A DNA stretch of 49,421 nucleotides from Spirochaetaceae bacterium (lineage in GTDB: Bacteria > Spirochaetota > Spirochaetia > DSM-27196 > SKKC01), in the NCBI GenBank assembly GCA_003554375.1, contig PWGF01000107.1:1-49421 (forward strand), written 5' to 3'. Below are positions 9,195 through 16,246 of the stretch, piece by piece (position 1 is the first letter of the stretch; each line of letters opens with the position of its first letter). The notes beneath the pieces were generated by a model. That model did not search any database and was not told where the DNA came from. It was given only the letters and a program-made list of their open reading frames with translations. The position numbers and the translations under genes were made by a program.

Positions 9195-9232
9195 CGCAGG
9201 TTGGGTTGGGACACGGGGAGGTTGTATCTGCA

Positions 9233-9262
9233 TTGACCCTGCAACCCTTCCCCCAGTAGCTT
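9233..9262 (+). promoter_or_regulatory. Putative promoter of pdxST giving a leaderless transcript
   Basis: TTGACC (9233-9238) and TAGCTT (9257-9262) are 18 bases apart. The expected start of transcription, about seven bases on, falls at or next to the pdxS ATG at 9270. No Shine-Dalgarno sequence is visible before that ATG, which agrees with a leaderless message. Confidence 0.4.
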
Positions 9263-9269
9263 AGAGCAG

Positions 9270-10175
9270 ATGAACACTACGCTGTGGTCGGACAGACAGA
9301 GTGACGCCTGGCGAACTAAGGTCGGGCTCGCGGAGATGCTGAAGGGCGGCGTCATTATGGACGTCGTGAGCCCGGAGCAGGCGAAGATTGCCCAGGACGC
9401 GGGAGCGCAGGCCGTCATGGCGCTCGAGCGCGTGCCGGCGGACATTCGCGCTCACGGCGGCGTCGCCCGCATGAGCGATCCGCGGGTGATCGAAGGCATC
9501 CAAAACGCGGTTACGATTCCGGTCATGGCCAAGTGCCGCATCGGCCATTTCGTCGAAGCGCAGATTCTCCAGAGTCTCGGAGTCGACTTCATCGACGAGA
9601 GCGAAGTGTTGACTCCCGCCGACGATCGATTTCACGTGGAGAAGCGGTCATTCAAGGTGCCGTTCGTGTGCGGGTGCCGGGACCTCGGCGAGGCGCTACG
9701 CCGTATCGGCGAAGGAGCCGCGATGATCCGGACGAAGGGCGAAGCGGGAACCGGTGACGTCGTCGAGGCGGTTCGCCATTTGCGCACGGTGATCGGCGAG
9801 ATGCGGCGTATATCGCTTCTGCCGAAAGAGGAGTTGATGAGCGCTGCCCGCGACCTTGGCGCACCGTACGAGTTGGTTGCGGAAGTGGCCGAGCGCCGCG
9901 CGCTGCCGGTGCCGAACTTCTCCGCCGGCGGAGTCGCAACACCGGCGGACGCAGCGCTCATGATGCAGTTGGGAGCGGAGGCGGTATTCGTAGGAAGCGG
10001 CATCTTCAAGAGTGACAATCCCGAGCGCCGGGCTCAGGCGATCGTTGACGCCGTCGCCCGCTACAACGATCCGGATACGCTGGCGAAGCTCAGCGGTGGC
10101 CTCGGAGCGGCGATGAGCGGCACGAGCTCAGCAGCTCTCGGCGAGCAGGAGCGGCTGGCCGGCCGCGGTTGGTAG
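9270..10175 (+). CDS. pdxS: Pyridoxal 5'-phosphate synthase, synthase subunit
   Basis: Makes pyridoxal 5'-phosphate from ribose 5-phosphate, glyceraldehyde 3-phosphate and ammonia in the DXP-independent route. The 301-residue TIM barrel is full length. The two catalytic lysines are in place: Lys88 in VMAKCRIGHF and Lys156 in MIRTKGEAGTGDV; the phosphate-binding GGVATPADAA loop is also present. It should form a dodecamer that binds twelve PdxT subunits. The gene lies three bases before pdxT. The cysteine desulfurase encoded further downstream on the other strand is a PLP user, but this is not evidence of co-regulation. Confidence 0.97.
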   Translation: MNTTLWSDRQSDAWRTKVGLAEMLKGGVIMDVVSPEQAKIAQDAGAQAVMALERVPADIRAHGGVARMSDPRVIEGIQNAVTIPVMAKCRIGHFVEAQILQSLGVDFIDESEVLTPADDRFHVEKRSFKVPFVCGCRDLGEALRRIGEGAAMIRTKGEAGTGDVVEAVRHLRTVIGEMRRISLLPKEELMSAARDLGAPYELVAEVAERRALPVPNFSAGGVATPADAALMMQLGAEAVFVGSGIFKSDNPERRAQAIVDAVARYNDPDTLAKLSGGLGAAMSGTSSAALGEQERLAGRGW

Positions 10176-10178
10176 GCG

Positions 10179-10778
10179 ATGCGCGTCGGAGTCCTCGCTT
10201 TCCAGGGCGATTTCGCCAAGCACATCGATGCCGTTGCGGGACATGGCGTGGACGCGGTTCCGGTACGGACACCGGAAGAGGCAGGGCGCTCGGATGCGAT
10301 GATCATCCCCGGCGGCGAAAGCACCACCATCGGCATGCTCTGCGATCGATTCGGGCTGCTCGACGTCATCCGCAACCGCATCACCGATGGAATGCCGGTA
10401 TTCGGGACGTGCGCCGGAGCAATCTTGCTGGCGCGCGACATTGTCGGAAGTAACCAGCCGCGAATCGGGGTGCTGGATATCAGTATCCGGCGAAACGCGT
10501 ACGGCAGGCAGCGCGAAAGCTTCGAAGCGGATATCGACTTGAGCTCCGGTGGAACGTTCCGCGGCGTGTTCATCCGTGCGCCGGAAGTCGAACGCGTAGG
10601 TGGAGAGGTCGCTATCCTGGGTGCTCTTGGCGACACTCCTGTCCTTGTAGCCTGTGATGGGATATGGGCGGCGACGTTTCACCCGGAATTGACCGCCGAC
10701 GGCGGGATCCATGCCCGGTTCCTGGAACAGGCGAGGCAGCGGCTTCCCGGGCGTCACTGCTCTCGCTTGACAGAGTGA
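10179..10778 (+). CDS. pdxT: Pyridoxal 5'-phosphate synthase, glutaminase subunit
   Basis: Class I glutaminase of 199 residues that releases ammonia from glutamine and channels it to PdxS. The catalytic triad is visible as Cys78 (FGTCAGAI), His168 and Glu170 (TFHPEL). The early segment VGVLAFQGDFAKH and the IIPGGESTTIG oxyanion loop are diagnostic for PdxT. It starts three bases after the pdxS stop, so the pair is one operon. Confidence 0.97.
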   Translation: MRVGVLAFQGDFAKHIDAVAGHGVDAVPVRTPEEAGRSDAMIIPGGESTTIGMLCDRFGLLDVIRNRITDGMPVFGTCAGAILLARDIVGSNQPRIGVLDISIRRNAYGRQRESFEADIDLSSGGTFRGVFIRAPEVERVGGEVAILGALGDTPVLVACDGIWAATFHPELTADGGIHARFLEQARQRLPGRHCSRLTE

Positions 10779-10849
10779 ACGGGGCCGACGTTTCGCTCCA
10801 CTCGTCCTGGCCTCTCCTCGTACCCTTAATCCCCGGCCCGGGCCCTAAG

Positions 10850-10907
10850 CGCTCATCCGCCACGCTCATCCGGAGGAGCCTAGACGCTTATCCGGCGTGC
10901 TCATCCA
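10850..10907. repeat. Four decamers CGCT(C/T)ATCC(G/A) with 13-22-13 spacing
   Basis: CGCTCATCCG occurs at 10850-10859 and 10863-10872, CGCTTATCCG at 10885-10894 and a relative, TGCTCATCCA, at 10898-10907. The starts are 13, 22 and 13 bases apart. The array fills the gap between the convergent ends of pdxT and the cysteine desulfurase gene. Confidence 0.6.
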
Positions 10908-12040
10908 GTGCCGGCCGATACGCGCCGGCGCGCCGCCGCCAGAACGCGGTCGGCTGCTTCGTCGATCTCCTCGGGCGTGGTGTGCTTTCCGGTAGAGAAG
11001 CGGATGGTGCCGCGAGCGCGGTCGTCGGGGACAGCGAGCGCTCGGAGGACCGGCGAGGCGGAGACCTCGTCAGCGTGACATGCGGAGCCCGCTGACGCGG
11101 CGACGGAGTCCGCCAGGTCGGCGAGGAGCTCCTGCGCGGTGACGCCGGCCAGGCTTACGTTGAGCGTGTTGGGAAGGCGCGCCTCGGGGTTGCCGTTGGG
11201 ATGGATCTCCCAGCCGGCGCCGAGACGCTCTGCAAGGCGATCGCGCGCGGCGCGCATTTCGCGTCTGTTCCGGTCCAGATCACGGCCGGCTACGCGGGCC
11301 GCGGTGCCGAGGCCCGCGATCTCGATGACGTTCTCCGTCCCCGGCCGCACGCCGCCTTCCTGCCCGCCTCCGTAGATGAGCGGGCTTGGTTTGACGCCCC
11401 GGCGCAGGTAGAGGGCGCCGATTCCCTTCGGCGCATAGAGCTTGTGGCCGGCTACGGAGAGCATATCCACTCCCAGCGCGTCCACGTCGACGGGGATCTT
11501 CCCGAGCGACTGCGCTGCATCGGTATGAACCCGGATGCCGTACTGCCGGGCAAGGCGTGAGATCTCAGCGATGGGCTGAAGGGTGCCGATCTCGTTGTTG
11601 GCGTGCATCACCGTAATGAGGATCGTCTTCCGGTCGAGGGCCCGTTCCAGCTCGTCGAGGCGTATGATGCCGTGCTCGTCGACCGCGACCCGCGTCACGC
11701 GAAAGCCTTCGGCTTCCAAGGCGTCGCACGTGGCGGCAACCGAGGGGTGCTCGATTGCCGAGGTGACGATGTGGTCCCCGCGCGACGCAAGCTCCCGGGC
11801 GGTGCCCAGGATCGCGTGGTTGTTGGATTCGGTCCCCCCGCTCGTGAAGACGATCTCCTCGGAATTCGCGCCGATAAGCGCCGCAACCTCTTGACGTGCG
11901 GCGGCGACCGCCTCCCGAGGCCGGCGGCCGAAAGCATGGGAGCTCGAGGGGTTGCCGAACTCCGTTTCCATATACGGCCACATGGCCTCACGCACCTCGG
12001 GATCGAGGGGCGTCGTCGCGTTATAGTCGAGGTAGATCAT
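10901..12040 (-). CDS. Cysteine desulfurase, NifS/IscS family
   Basis: PLP enzyme of 379 residues that removes sulfur from cysteine as a persulfide, to feed Fe-S cluster or thio-cofactor assembly. The N-terminus MIYLDYNATTPLD is canonical. PLP-lysine is Lys200 (SVAGHKLYAPKG) with HTDAAQ before it, and the catalytic Cys321 sits in SAGSACH. The ATG at 12040 follows a strong AAAGGAGG; eight more codons upstream would be open but lack such a site. It is third in a leftward set after the flavoprotein and DsrE genes, which suggests a role in handling sulfane sulfur. No scaffold (IscU) gene is adjacent. Confidence 0.93.
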   Translation of the reverse strand: MIYLDYNATTPLDPEVREAMWPYMETEFGNPSSSHAFGRRPREAVAAARQEVAALIGANSEEIVFTSGGTESNNHAILGTARELASRGDHIVTSAIEHPSVAATCDALEAEGFRVTRVAVDEHGIIRLDELERALDRKTILITVMHANNEIGTLQPIAEISRLARQYGIRVHTDAAQSLGKIPVDVDALGVDMLSVAGHKLYAPKGIGALYLRRGVKPSPLIYGGGQEGGVRPGTENVIEIAGLGTAARVAGRDLDRNRREMRAARDRLAERLGAGWEIHPNGNPEARLPNTLNVSLAGVTAQELLADLADSVAASAGSACHADEVSASPVLRALAVPDDRARGTIRFSTGKHTTPEEIDEAADRVLAAARRRVSAGTG

Positions 12041-12081
12041 GGAGCCTCCTTTGTCTCGGTCCATTCGGGCTGGGTGGGCTC

Positions 12082-12111
12082 CGGGTCTGCTGTCCGCGGG
12101 TCTGCTGCCCG
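12082..12111. repeat. 15-bp tandem duplication
   Basis: CGGGTCTGCTGTCCG (12082-12096) is followed at once by CGGGTCTGCTGCCCG (12097-12111), one mismatch. It lies in the spacer between the DsrE gene and the cysteine desulfurase gene. It looks like a replication-slippage product; no function is evident. Confidence 0.75.
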
Positions 12112-12201
12112 CGGAGGCGCGTGCCGGAGGCCGCGGTGCGCGACCGCGAATGGCCGGTCCGGGCCGGCGCCATCGTCGGTGGCATCCTTCCTATCTATAA
12201 T

Positions 12202-12552
12202 CTAGAAGACGAGAACCTTGTCCGCCCACTGCGTCCAGTGGGTCATCTCATCGAGCGTGCTGCGCCGCGTTCCCTCGGCGAGCTCTTCGTCGGCGATACC
12301 GCGTGCGTCCATGCAGGTCCCGCACACGCCGATTTCGGCTCCCTTTTGGGCGGCGGCTTGGAGCATTCGCTCTACATTGTAGAATCCCTTGGGCGTGTTC
12401 TGTGCCTTCTTGGCACACGAGGCGGCGTCTCCTACGAGAAAGAGCTTCACCTGCTCGTCTTCGCGTTTGGCTAGATTCGCGGCGAGGCGAAGCGCGTTGT
12501 AGGCGCGCTCGGTTCCGTATGGGGGGTCGTTGAGTATGAAGTATGTCTTCAT
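12202..12552 (-). CDS. DsrE/DsrF-like sulfur-relay protein
   Basis: Small cytoplasmic protein of 116 residues with the Rossmann-like DsrE fold: MKTYFILNDPPYGTERAYNALRLA at the N-terminus and KVKLFLVGDA-like strand two. It has Cys46 and a pair Cys77/Cys80 in VCGTCMDARGI, the position where DsrE family proteins carry persulfide sulfur. Such proteins pass sulfane sulfur between donors (for example rhodaneses or cysteine desulfurases) and acceptors. It lies between a sulfide:quinone reductase-like flavoprotein and a cysteine desulfurase on the same strand, which supports a role in sulfur transfer. Confidence 0.9.
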   Translation of the reverse strand: MKTYFILNDPPYGTERAYNALRLAANLAKREDEQVKLFLVGDAASCAKKAQNTPKGFYNVERMLQAAAQKGAEIGVCGTCMDARGIADEELAEGTRRSTLDEMTHWTQWADKVLVF

Positions 12553-12671
12553 CGCTTCCTCCTTGCTCGCTTTCCCGTGATAGTCACACGGTGCGTTGGG
12601 CGGGTTCTATCCCGCTTGCTTCGTTCGGTCTGTGGGGCTGCAGTCGGCTCTCCTGTTCCGGCACTGGTCCG

Positions 12672-13868
12672 TCACTGGGTGGCGCCGGCTCCGCCGAACC
12701 AGCGTTCCACCCGTTCGGCAATGAACTCCTTCTTCTCGGCGCGGAGCGCTTGGGAAGGCCCTTCGAGTCGAACCTGCGGAGTGGGGCCGCCGAAGAAGCT
12801 TGCTCTGAGCGCCGCCACCTCTCCGGAGGGGAGTTGGAAATAGCACGCCCCTTCCCCGCGGAACTCGGCTGTGGCTTCTTGCCCCTGGATGCGAGCTGCG
12901 ATGTGCTCGGAGGCCACGCGGGCACTTTCCTCGGCGAATACGCCGGCTTTGGGTACGGTAACATTGCCGTCCCCGATTGCCGCGCAGTCGCCGGCGGCAA
13001 ATACGTTGTCGAAGGAAGTGGCGAGGGTGTGCCGATCGACCTCGGCCCACGCACCGTTGCCCAAGGGCGAGTCGCGGACTACTTGGGGAGGTCGATGGAG
13101 GGGAACGCCCGCAAAGAGATCGGCCTCCATTTGCGACCCGTCGGCAAACTCGACGACCGTTCGACTGTCTCCGGCATCATTCGCTGGGGTTTGAGCCGGC
13201 CGGAGCCCGGCGATCTGCCGATCCGTTTGGATCTCGATGTTCCGCTTCGAAAGCTGGTTTTGGACGAGCTCGGAGGTCTCCGGCGAGAAGGGGAGGGGGG
13301 CTGAGCCTGGTACAGTAACCACGATGTCGATCTGATCCCGGGTTCCGAGCTCCCGGAGCACGCTGTCGATAGCCACGACGCCTTCGAACGGTGCCGGCGG
13401 GCACCGGTAGGGCGCTCCGAAAATCGAAAGCACAAGCGTACCGGACTCGAGCGTCCGGAGCTTGTCGTGGAGACGTCCGGCTGCCTCCGGGTTGTAGAAG
13501 TGGTGCCCGCGCTCGGCAAAGCCGGGCGTGGCCTCCGGGGCCAGCTCCGCACCGAGTCCGACGAGCAGATAGTCATAGCTCCACGTAGCCCGCTCCGTCC
13601 GAACCCGGGAGCTGTGGGGATCGATCTCCAAGATCGCGTCCTGCACCACATGAACGCCGCGCTCGCGAAGGGGGCGGTACGAGTGTCTCACGCCGGCGGG
13701 AGTCTCTTGTCCCGCGAGAACGTCGATGTTGCGGGAACCGATCACAAACGAATCCGAGCGATCGATAAGCGTAACCTCGGCAGACTCCGGGAGCGCCTCT
13801 CGAAGTCTGACCGCAGCCTCCAATCCGCCGAATCCACCACCGAGAATCAGTATTCTATTGGTATCCAT
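12672..13868 (-). CDS. FAD-dependent oxidoreductase, sulfide:quinone reductase / flavocytochrome c type
   Basis: A 398-residue two-dinucleotide-fold flavoprotein. FAD-binding GGGFGGLEAA is at residues 10-19, the second Gly-rich region near 103, and the FAD pyrophosphate-binding AAGDCAAIGD at 291-300. Cys156 lies in PYRCPPAPFE, the redox-active Cys context of SQR and sulfide-dehydrogenase flavoproteins; Cys342 (ACYFQ) may be the second. Inferred role: oxidising sulfide or persulfide with transfer of electrons to quinone, giving sulfane sulfur to the DsrE protein encoded next. The ATG at 13868 follows GGAGG; 84 further open codons upstream contain the promoter and operator, so are non-coding. 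NADH dehydrogenase-like activity remains possible. Confidence 0.82.
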   Translation of the reverse strand: MDTNRILILGGGFGGLEAAVRLREALPESAEVTLIDRSDSFVIGSRNIDVLAGQETPAGVRHSYRPLRERGVHVVQDAILEIDPHSSRVRTERATWSYDYLLVGLGAELAPEATPGFAERGHHFYNPEAAGRLHDKLRTLESGTLVLSIFGAPYRCPPAPFEGVVAIDSVLRELGTRDQIDIVVTVPGSAPLPFSPETSELVQNQLSKRNIEIQTDRQIAGLRPAQTPANDAGDSRTVVEFADGSQMEADLFAGVPLHRPPQVVRDSPLGNGAWAEVDRHTLATSFDNVFAAGDCAAIGDGNVTVPKAGVFAEESARVASEHIAARIQGQEATAEFRGEGACYFQLPSGEVAALRASFFGGPTPQVRLEGPSQALRAEKKEFIAERVERWFGGAGATQ

Positions 13869-13890
13869 CGTACTGCGTGCCTCCTGTCTG

Positions 13891-13921
13891 GTCAGGTACG
13901 GGATGTACCCGCATACCTGAC
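13891..13921. promoter_or_regulatory. Inverted repeat GTCAGGTA...TACCTGAC, probable operator
   Basis: GTCAGGTA (13891-13898) and TACCTGAC (13914-13921) are perfect 8-bp arms with 15 bases between them, with further pairing CGGG/CCCG inside. The repeat begins about seven bases after the -10 box of the leftward promoter, so it covers the start of transcription and the early leader, a normal place for a repressor site or leader hairpin. Confidence 0.6.
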
Positions 13922-13928
13922 AGTAGGA

Positions 13929-13957
13929 AGCATAATATTCTGATATTGCAATGTCAA
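13929..13957 (-). promoter_or_regulatory. Sigma70-type promoter of the sulfur module
   Basis: On the minus strand TTGACA (13952-13957) and TATGCT (13929-13934) are 17 bases apart, close to the ideal. The spacer holds a second dyad, AATAT-4-ATATT (plus-strand sense, 13934-13947), of the AT-rich kind bound by ArsR-family redox regulators such as BigR/SqrR. This would be compatible with control by the ArsR-rhodanese protein encoded at 17226, but that link is only inferred. Confidence 0.6.
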
Positions 13958-14152
13958 TGGGAAGATCGAATGGATGTGAGCGAGTTTTATGGCGGTACCG
14001 GGGGGCGGTTGCACACGGCAACCAGGGTTTCGCGGGAGCCCCCTGTGCATCCGACGCGTTGCAGGTCCTCAACATGCGGCAGCGGGCACCAATGCCGAGC
14101 CCGAGACCTTGGTCCCTCATGCCGTTGCGTTGCCACAGCCAGGAAGTCCTAG

Positions 14153-14350
14153 CCTACACACACTGACCTCCTGGCTAATGACGATCGGATTGCTGAGATT
14201 CTCGGCGCGAGCGACGCCGTGCTGCTTTCATCGATCGTGCCCGGGGGGTTGTACGATGGTTTCCTCGGTGGCAGTCGCAACGCGGACAATCGGAGGATAC
14301 CTTCACGATTTCGCGAGAAATCCCGAACCGTAGTCGTGCCGCACCGTTAA
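14153..14350 (+). pseudogene. Truncated VapC-like PIN-domain toxin remnant
   Basis: An open stretch after an in-frame TAG reads DLLANDDRIAEILGASDAV, LLSSIVPGGLYDGFLGGS and RRIPSRFREKSRTVVVPHR, which matches the N-terminal half of a VapC toxin (family pattern: DLL, GELYxGF, FLxxPRTVVVP). The first strand with its catalytic Asp is missing, the Glu of GELY is Gly here, and the frame stops before the second acidic cluster. It is therefore dead. Its stop overlaps the convergent end of the small HTH gene. Confidence 0.65.
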
Positions 14351-14613
14351 GCAACCGTCATCAACCGATGGCGTTTGAGTGTCTCGATGATTTTCCTGGT
14401 CTCGTCTCCGGAGAGGGGTGTGCGCCGTCGCACTTTCCTTTGAAGGGTTTGAACGTTCATTCCCGATTCACGAGCAATTGCGGATAGGTTCAAGATTGTG
14501 GCAAGATCGGCCGGCCGATCGACCGTCAACACGATGTCGGTATCAAAGAAGCCGATGACTCGCTCCCCAGCGTCGAATCGATCTTCGAGGTTATCCTTGT
14601 TCGTTTCGCTCAT
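14347..14613 (-). CDS. Small putative DNA-binding antitoxin
   Basis: An 88-residue protein. The N-terminal LEDRFDAGERVIGFFD recalls the linker of small antitoxins that pair with BrnT-like toxins; the C-terminal half (LSAIARESGMNVQTLQRKVRRR) looks like a helix-turn-helix. Its ATG overlaps a short reading frame upstream that ends like a BrnT toxin, the overlap expected of a toxin-antitoxin pair. The toxin itself is missing. The function is inferred from these features, and I do not recognise a named family. Confidence 0.6.
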   Translation of the reverse strand: MSETNKDNLEDRFDAGERVIGFFDTDIVLTVDRPADLATILNLSAIARESGMNVQTLQRKVRRRTPLSGDETRKIIETLKRHRLMTVA

Positions 14614-14660
14614 ACAACGCCTTCTCCTCCGCACGTGAGCGCCGCACAGTGATGAGTCGA
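14591..14660 (-). pseudogene. C-terminal tail of a BrnT-like toxin
   Basis: The frame RTVRLITVRRSRAEEKALYERN, ending at the TAA 14591-14593, resembles the last strand and helix of BrnT (DUF497) toxins (family pattern RVISARxxxxxERxxYE). Upstream in this frame nothing looks like the rest of BrnT, so only a stub of some 20 codons remains, fused to the end of the MNT gene region. Confidence 0.35.
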
Positions 14661-14700
14661 ACGGTTCTCGACCGCCTTCGAGGCCGCGCACCGAACGAGG

Positions 14701-15066
14701 TCACGCTTGAACGCGCTCGAAAAGCACCACCCCGGTTTCCCGGATTCGCCGCTGCACATGCCGCGGTAGCAGATGGAGGCACACTATATCCACGTGCCGG
14801 TCGATGCCCTCAGCACGCTCCATGGCACGATGGACGTCTCCGCCCTCAATCGCTAGGTCAATGTCGAAATTGGGACGGCGCGGAGTATCCTCGAGCAAAG
14901 AACCGAAGAGGTATACGCGCGAAACGTTCGGATCGTCCTCCCCAATCCGTCGGGCAAGGTAATGCGCATCCCGCCGGGCGGCATGGGCGTGGTCGCGTGT
15001 TCGCTTCAGCTCGCGCTGATTCAGTCTGCGTATGCCTTCGGCATACGGTTCGGGATCAAAGGGCAT
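14701..15066 (-). CDS. MNT-type nucleotidyltransferase (antitoxin of HEPN toxin)
   Basis: Protein of 121 residues with Gly55-Ser56 and Asp68/Asp70 (FGSLLEDTPRRPNFDIDLAI), the nucleotidyltransferase active site. The 3' acceptor region (HVDIVCLHLLPRHVQRRI) holds the third strand of the MNT fold. The ATG at 15066 overlaps the HEPN stop by 11 bases; longer open frame upstream is inside the HEPN gene and is not coding. By analogy with MntA it would adenylylate the HEPN toxin. Confidence 0.85.
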   Translation of the reverse strand: MPFDPEPYAEGIRRLNQRELKRTRDHAHAARRDAHYLARRIGEDDPNVSRVYLFGSLLEDTPRRPNFDIDLAIEGGDVHRAMERAEGIDRHVDIVCLHLLPRHVQRRIRETGVVLFERVQA

Positions 15067-15547
15067 CTGCAATGCTCCGGAGCTTGCCTGTGAACTCTTC
15101 GTGGATTCTCGGGAACTCACCAAGAAAGTAGATGACGTGCGCCTGCACTCGGCGGGTCTTCTCCGGATCGAGGTCTTCTCCGTATAGATGGCGGAACTTA
15201 TGCCGGAACGCACGCATTTCCCGCACGCTTCGGTAGTGCTCCGGATCGGTGATCACGGCGGGACGAACTCCGGGAATCTCGAGCCTCATCTTCTCTACAA
15301 GCGACTGATGCCATCGATCAGGGGGCAGGCTGTTTTCGAAGTACTTTGATACACGCAGGAAGTAGTTTTCCAGTACTCCGTATAATGAATGGATGGTGAA
15401 ACCAAGGGCACCCCAGTCGACGGGATCGTCGGCGCCGGCTTCAATGCGTTCCCACGCGGTACGGTTACGCTCTTTGAGTCGTTCAATTTGGGCTGCGTCG
15501 CCCTTGAGTTCCTCGATGAGCGCAAGGAGTGACTCGTACGTGCGCAT
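15056..15547 (-). CDS. HEPN-domain RNase toxin (HepT-like)
   Basis: Helical protein of 163 residues. It keeps the HEPN RNase motif: Arg115-x4-His120 followed by Tyr122 (FRHKFRHLYG), the same R-x4-H-x-Y block in which the Tyr is the AMPylation target in HepT/MntA systems. The earlier segment (LGFTIHSLYGVLENYFLRVSKYFEN) is the paired helix of the fold. The open frame continues far upstream but the ATG at 15547 is the sensible start because the extension has no family resemblance. It is divergent from the phd gene. Confidence 0.82.
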   Translation of the reverse strand: MRTYESLLALIEELKGDAAQIERLKERNRTAWERIEAGADDPVDWGALGFTIHSLYGVLENYFLRVSKYFENSLPPDRWHQSLVEKMRLEIPGVRPAVITDPEHYRSVREMRAFRHKFRHLYGEDLDPEKTRRVQAHVIYFLGEFPRIHEEFTGKLRSIADAL

Positions 15548-15593
15548 TGCACGGGTAAGTCTACCGCTGTTCTCGCGACGAGGCAAGAATACC

Positions 15594-15626
15594 TTGACGC
15601 ATGGCATAAACTTAGCTAAACTAAGT
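15594..15626 (+). promoter_or_regulatory. Promoter and overlapping operator of the phd-PIN pair
   Basis: TTGACG (15594-15599) and TAAACT (15617-15622) are 17 bases apart. The inverted repeat ACTTAG-5-CTAAGT (15610-15626) covers the -10 box, as expected for autorepression by a Phd-toxin complex. Transcription should start within one or two bases of the ATG at 15630, and there is no Shine-Dalgarno, so the message is probably leaderless. Confidence 0.65.
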
Positions 15627-15629
15627 CCA

Positions 15630-15869
15630 ATGAAAACGGTGAACACGCACGAAGCCAAAAGCCGGCTGTCACGGCTTCTGACCGAAGTGGAGCGCGGCGA
15701 GGAGATCGTTGTTGCGCGCGCAGGTCGTCCGGTCGCCAAGCTGGTGCCGTATCGGGAGGAAGGCCCGAAACCGAAGCCCGGCGCCTGGCGCGGGAAGGTG
15801 GTCATCCACGACGACTTCGACGAGGAGGACGAGCAGGTGACTGCGGCGTTTGAGGGACGTGCACCATGA
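15630..15869 (+). CDS. Phd/YefM-family antitoxin
   Basis: Antitoxin of 79 residues. The N-terminal DNA-binding fold is canonical: MKTVNTHEAKSRLSRLLTEVE, then EIVVARAGRPVAKLVP. The acidic C-terminal tail (DDFDEEDEQVTAAF) is the toxin-wrapping segment. The stop overlaps the PIN toxin start by four bases. It should repress its own promoter through the dyad just upstream. Confidence 0.93.
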   Translation: MKTVNTHEAKSRLSRLLTEVERGEEIVVARAGRPVAKLVPYREEGPKPKPGAWRGKVVIHDDFDEEDEQVTAAFEGRAP

Positions 15870-16246
15870 GCTATTTGGCGGATACGCATGTCTTTCTCTG
15901 GTGGATGGTTCAGCCGGAACGGCTGTCTCCGGCAGTCACGAACGTACTCAGCCGGCCGGCCGGCACCGTATTCCTCAGCGCTGTCTCGGGCTGGGAGATA
16001 GCGGTAAAGGTGTCGCTCGGGAAGCTCGAAGCCGTTCCTATGGAATCGTTGCGAGAGGAAGTCGCCGCACAGGGGTGGAGCGAGTTGCCGTTCACGTTGC
16101 GTTATCTTCCGACCTTGTCCGCCTTGCCTTTTCACCACCACGACCCTTTCGACCGGGCCCTCGTGGCGCAGGCGCACGATGAAGGTCTGACTCTCCTGAC
16201 TCGGGATCATAAGATTGCCCGCTACGAGGTCCCCACGCTGTGGTAG
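15866..16246 (+). CDS. PIN-domain ribonuclease toxin (VapC-like)
   Basis: Toxin of 126 residues with the complete acidic set of the PIN domain: Asp6 (LADTHVFLWW), Glu44 (SGWEIAVK), Asp93/Asp96 (HDPFDRALVAQA) and Asp114 (LLTRDHKI). The DTHxFLWW and HDPFDR signatures belong to the branch that usually pairs with Phd antitoxins, as here. It probably cleaves RNA. Nothing in the sequence suggests inactivation. Confidence 0.93.
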   Translation: MSYLADTHVFLWWMVQPERLSPAVTNVLSRPAGTVFLSAVSGWEIAVKVSLGKLEAVPMESLREEVAAQGWSELPFTLRYLPTLSALPFHHHDPFDRALVAQAHDEGLTLLTRDHKIARYEVPTLW

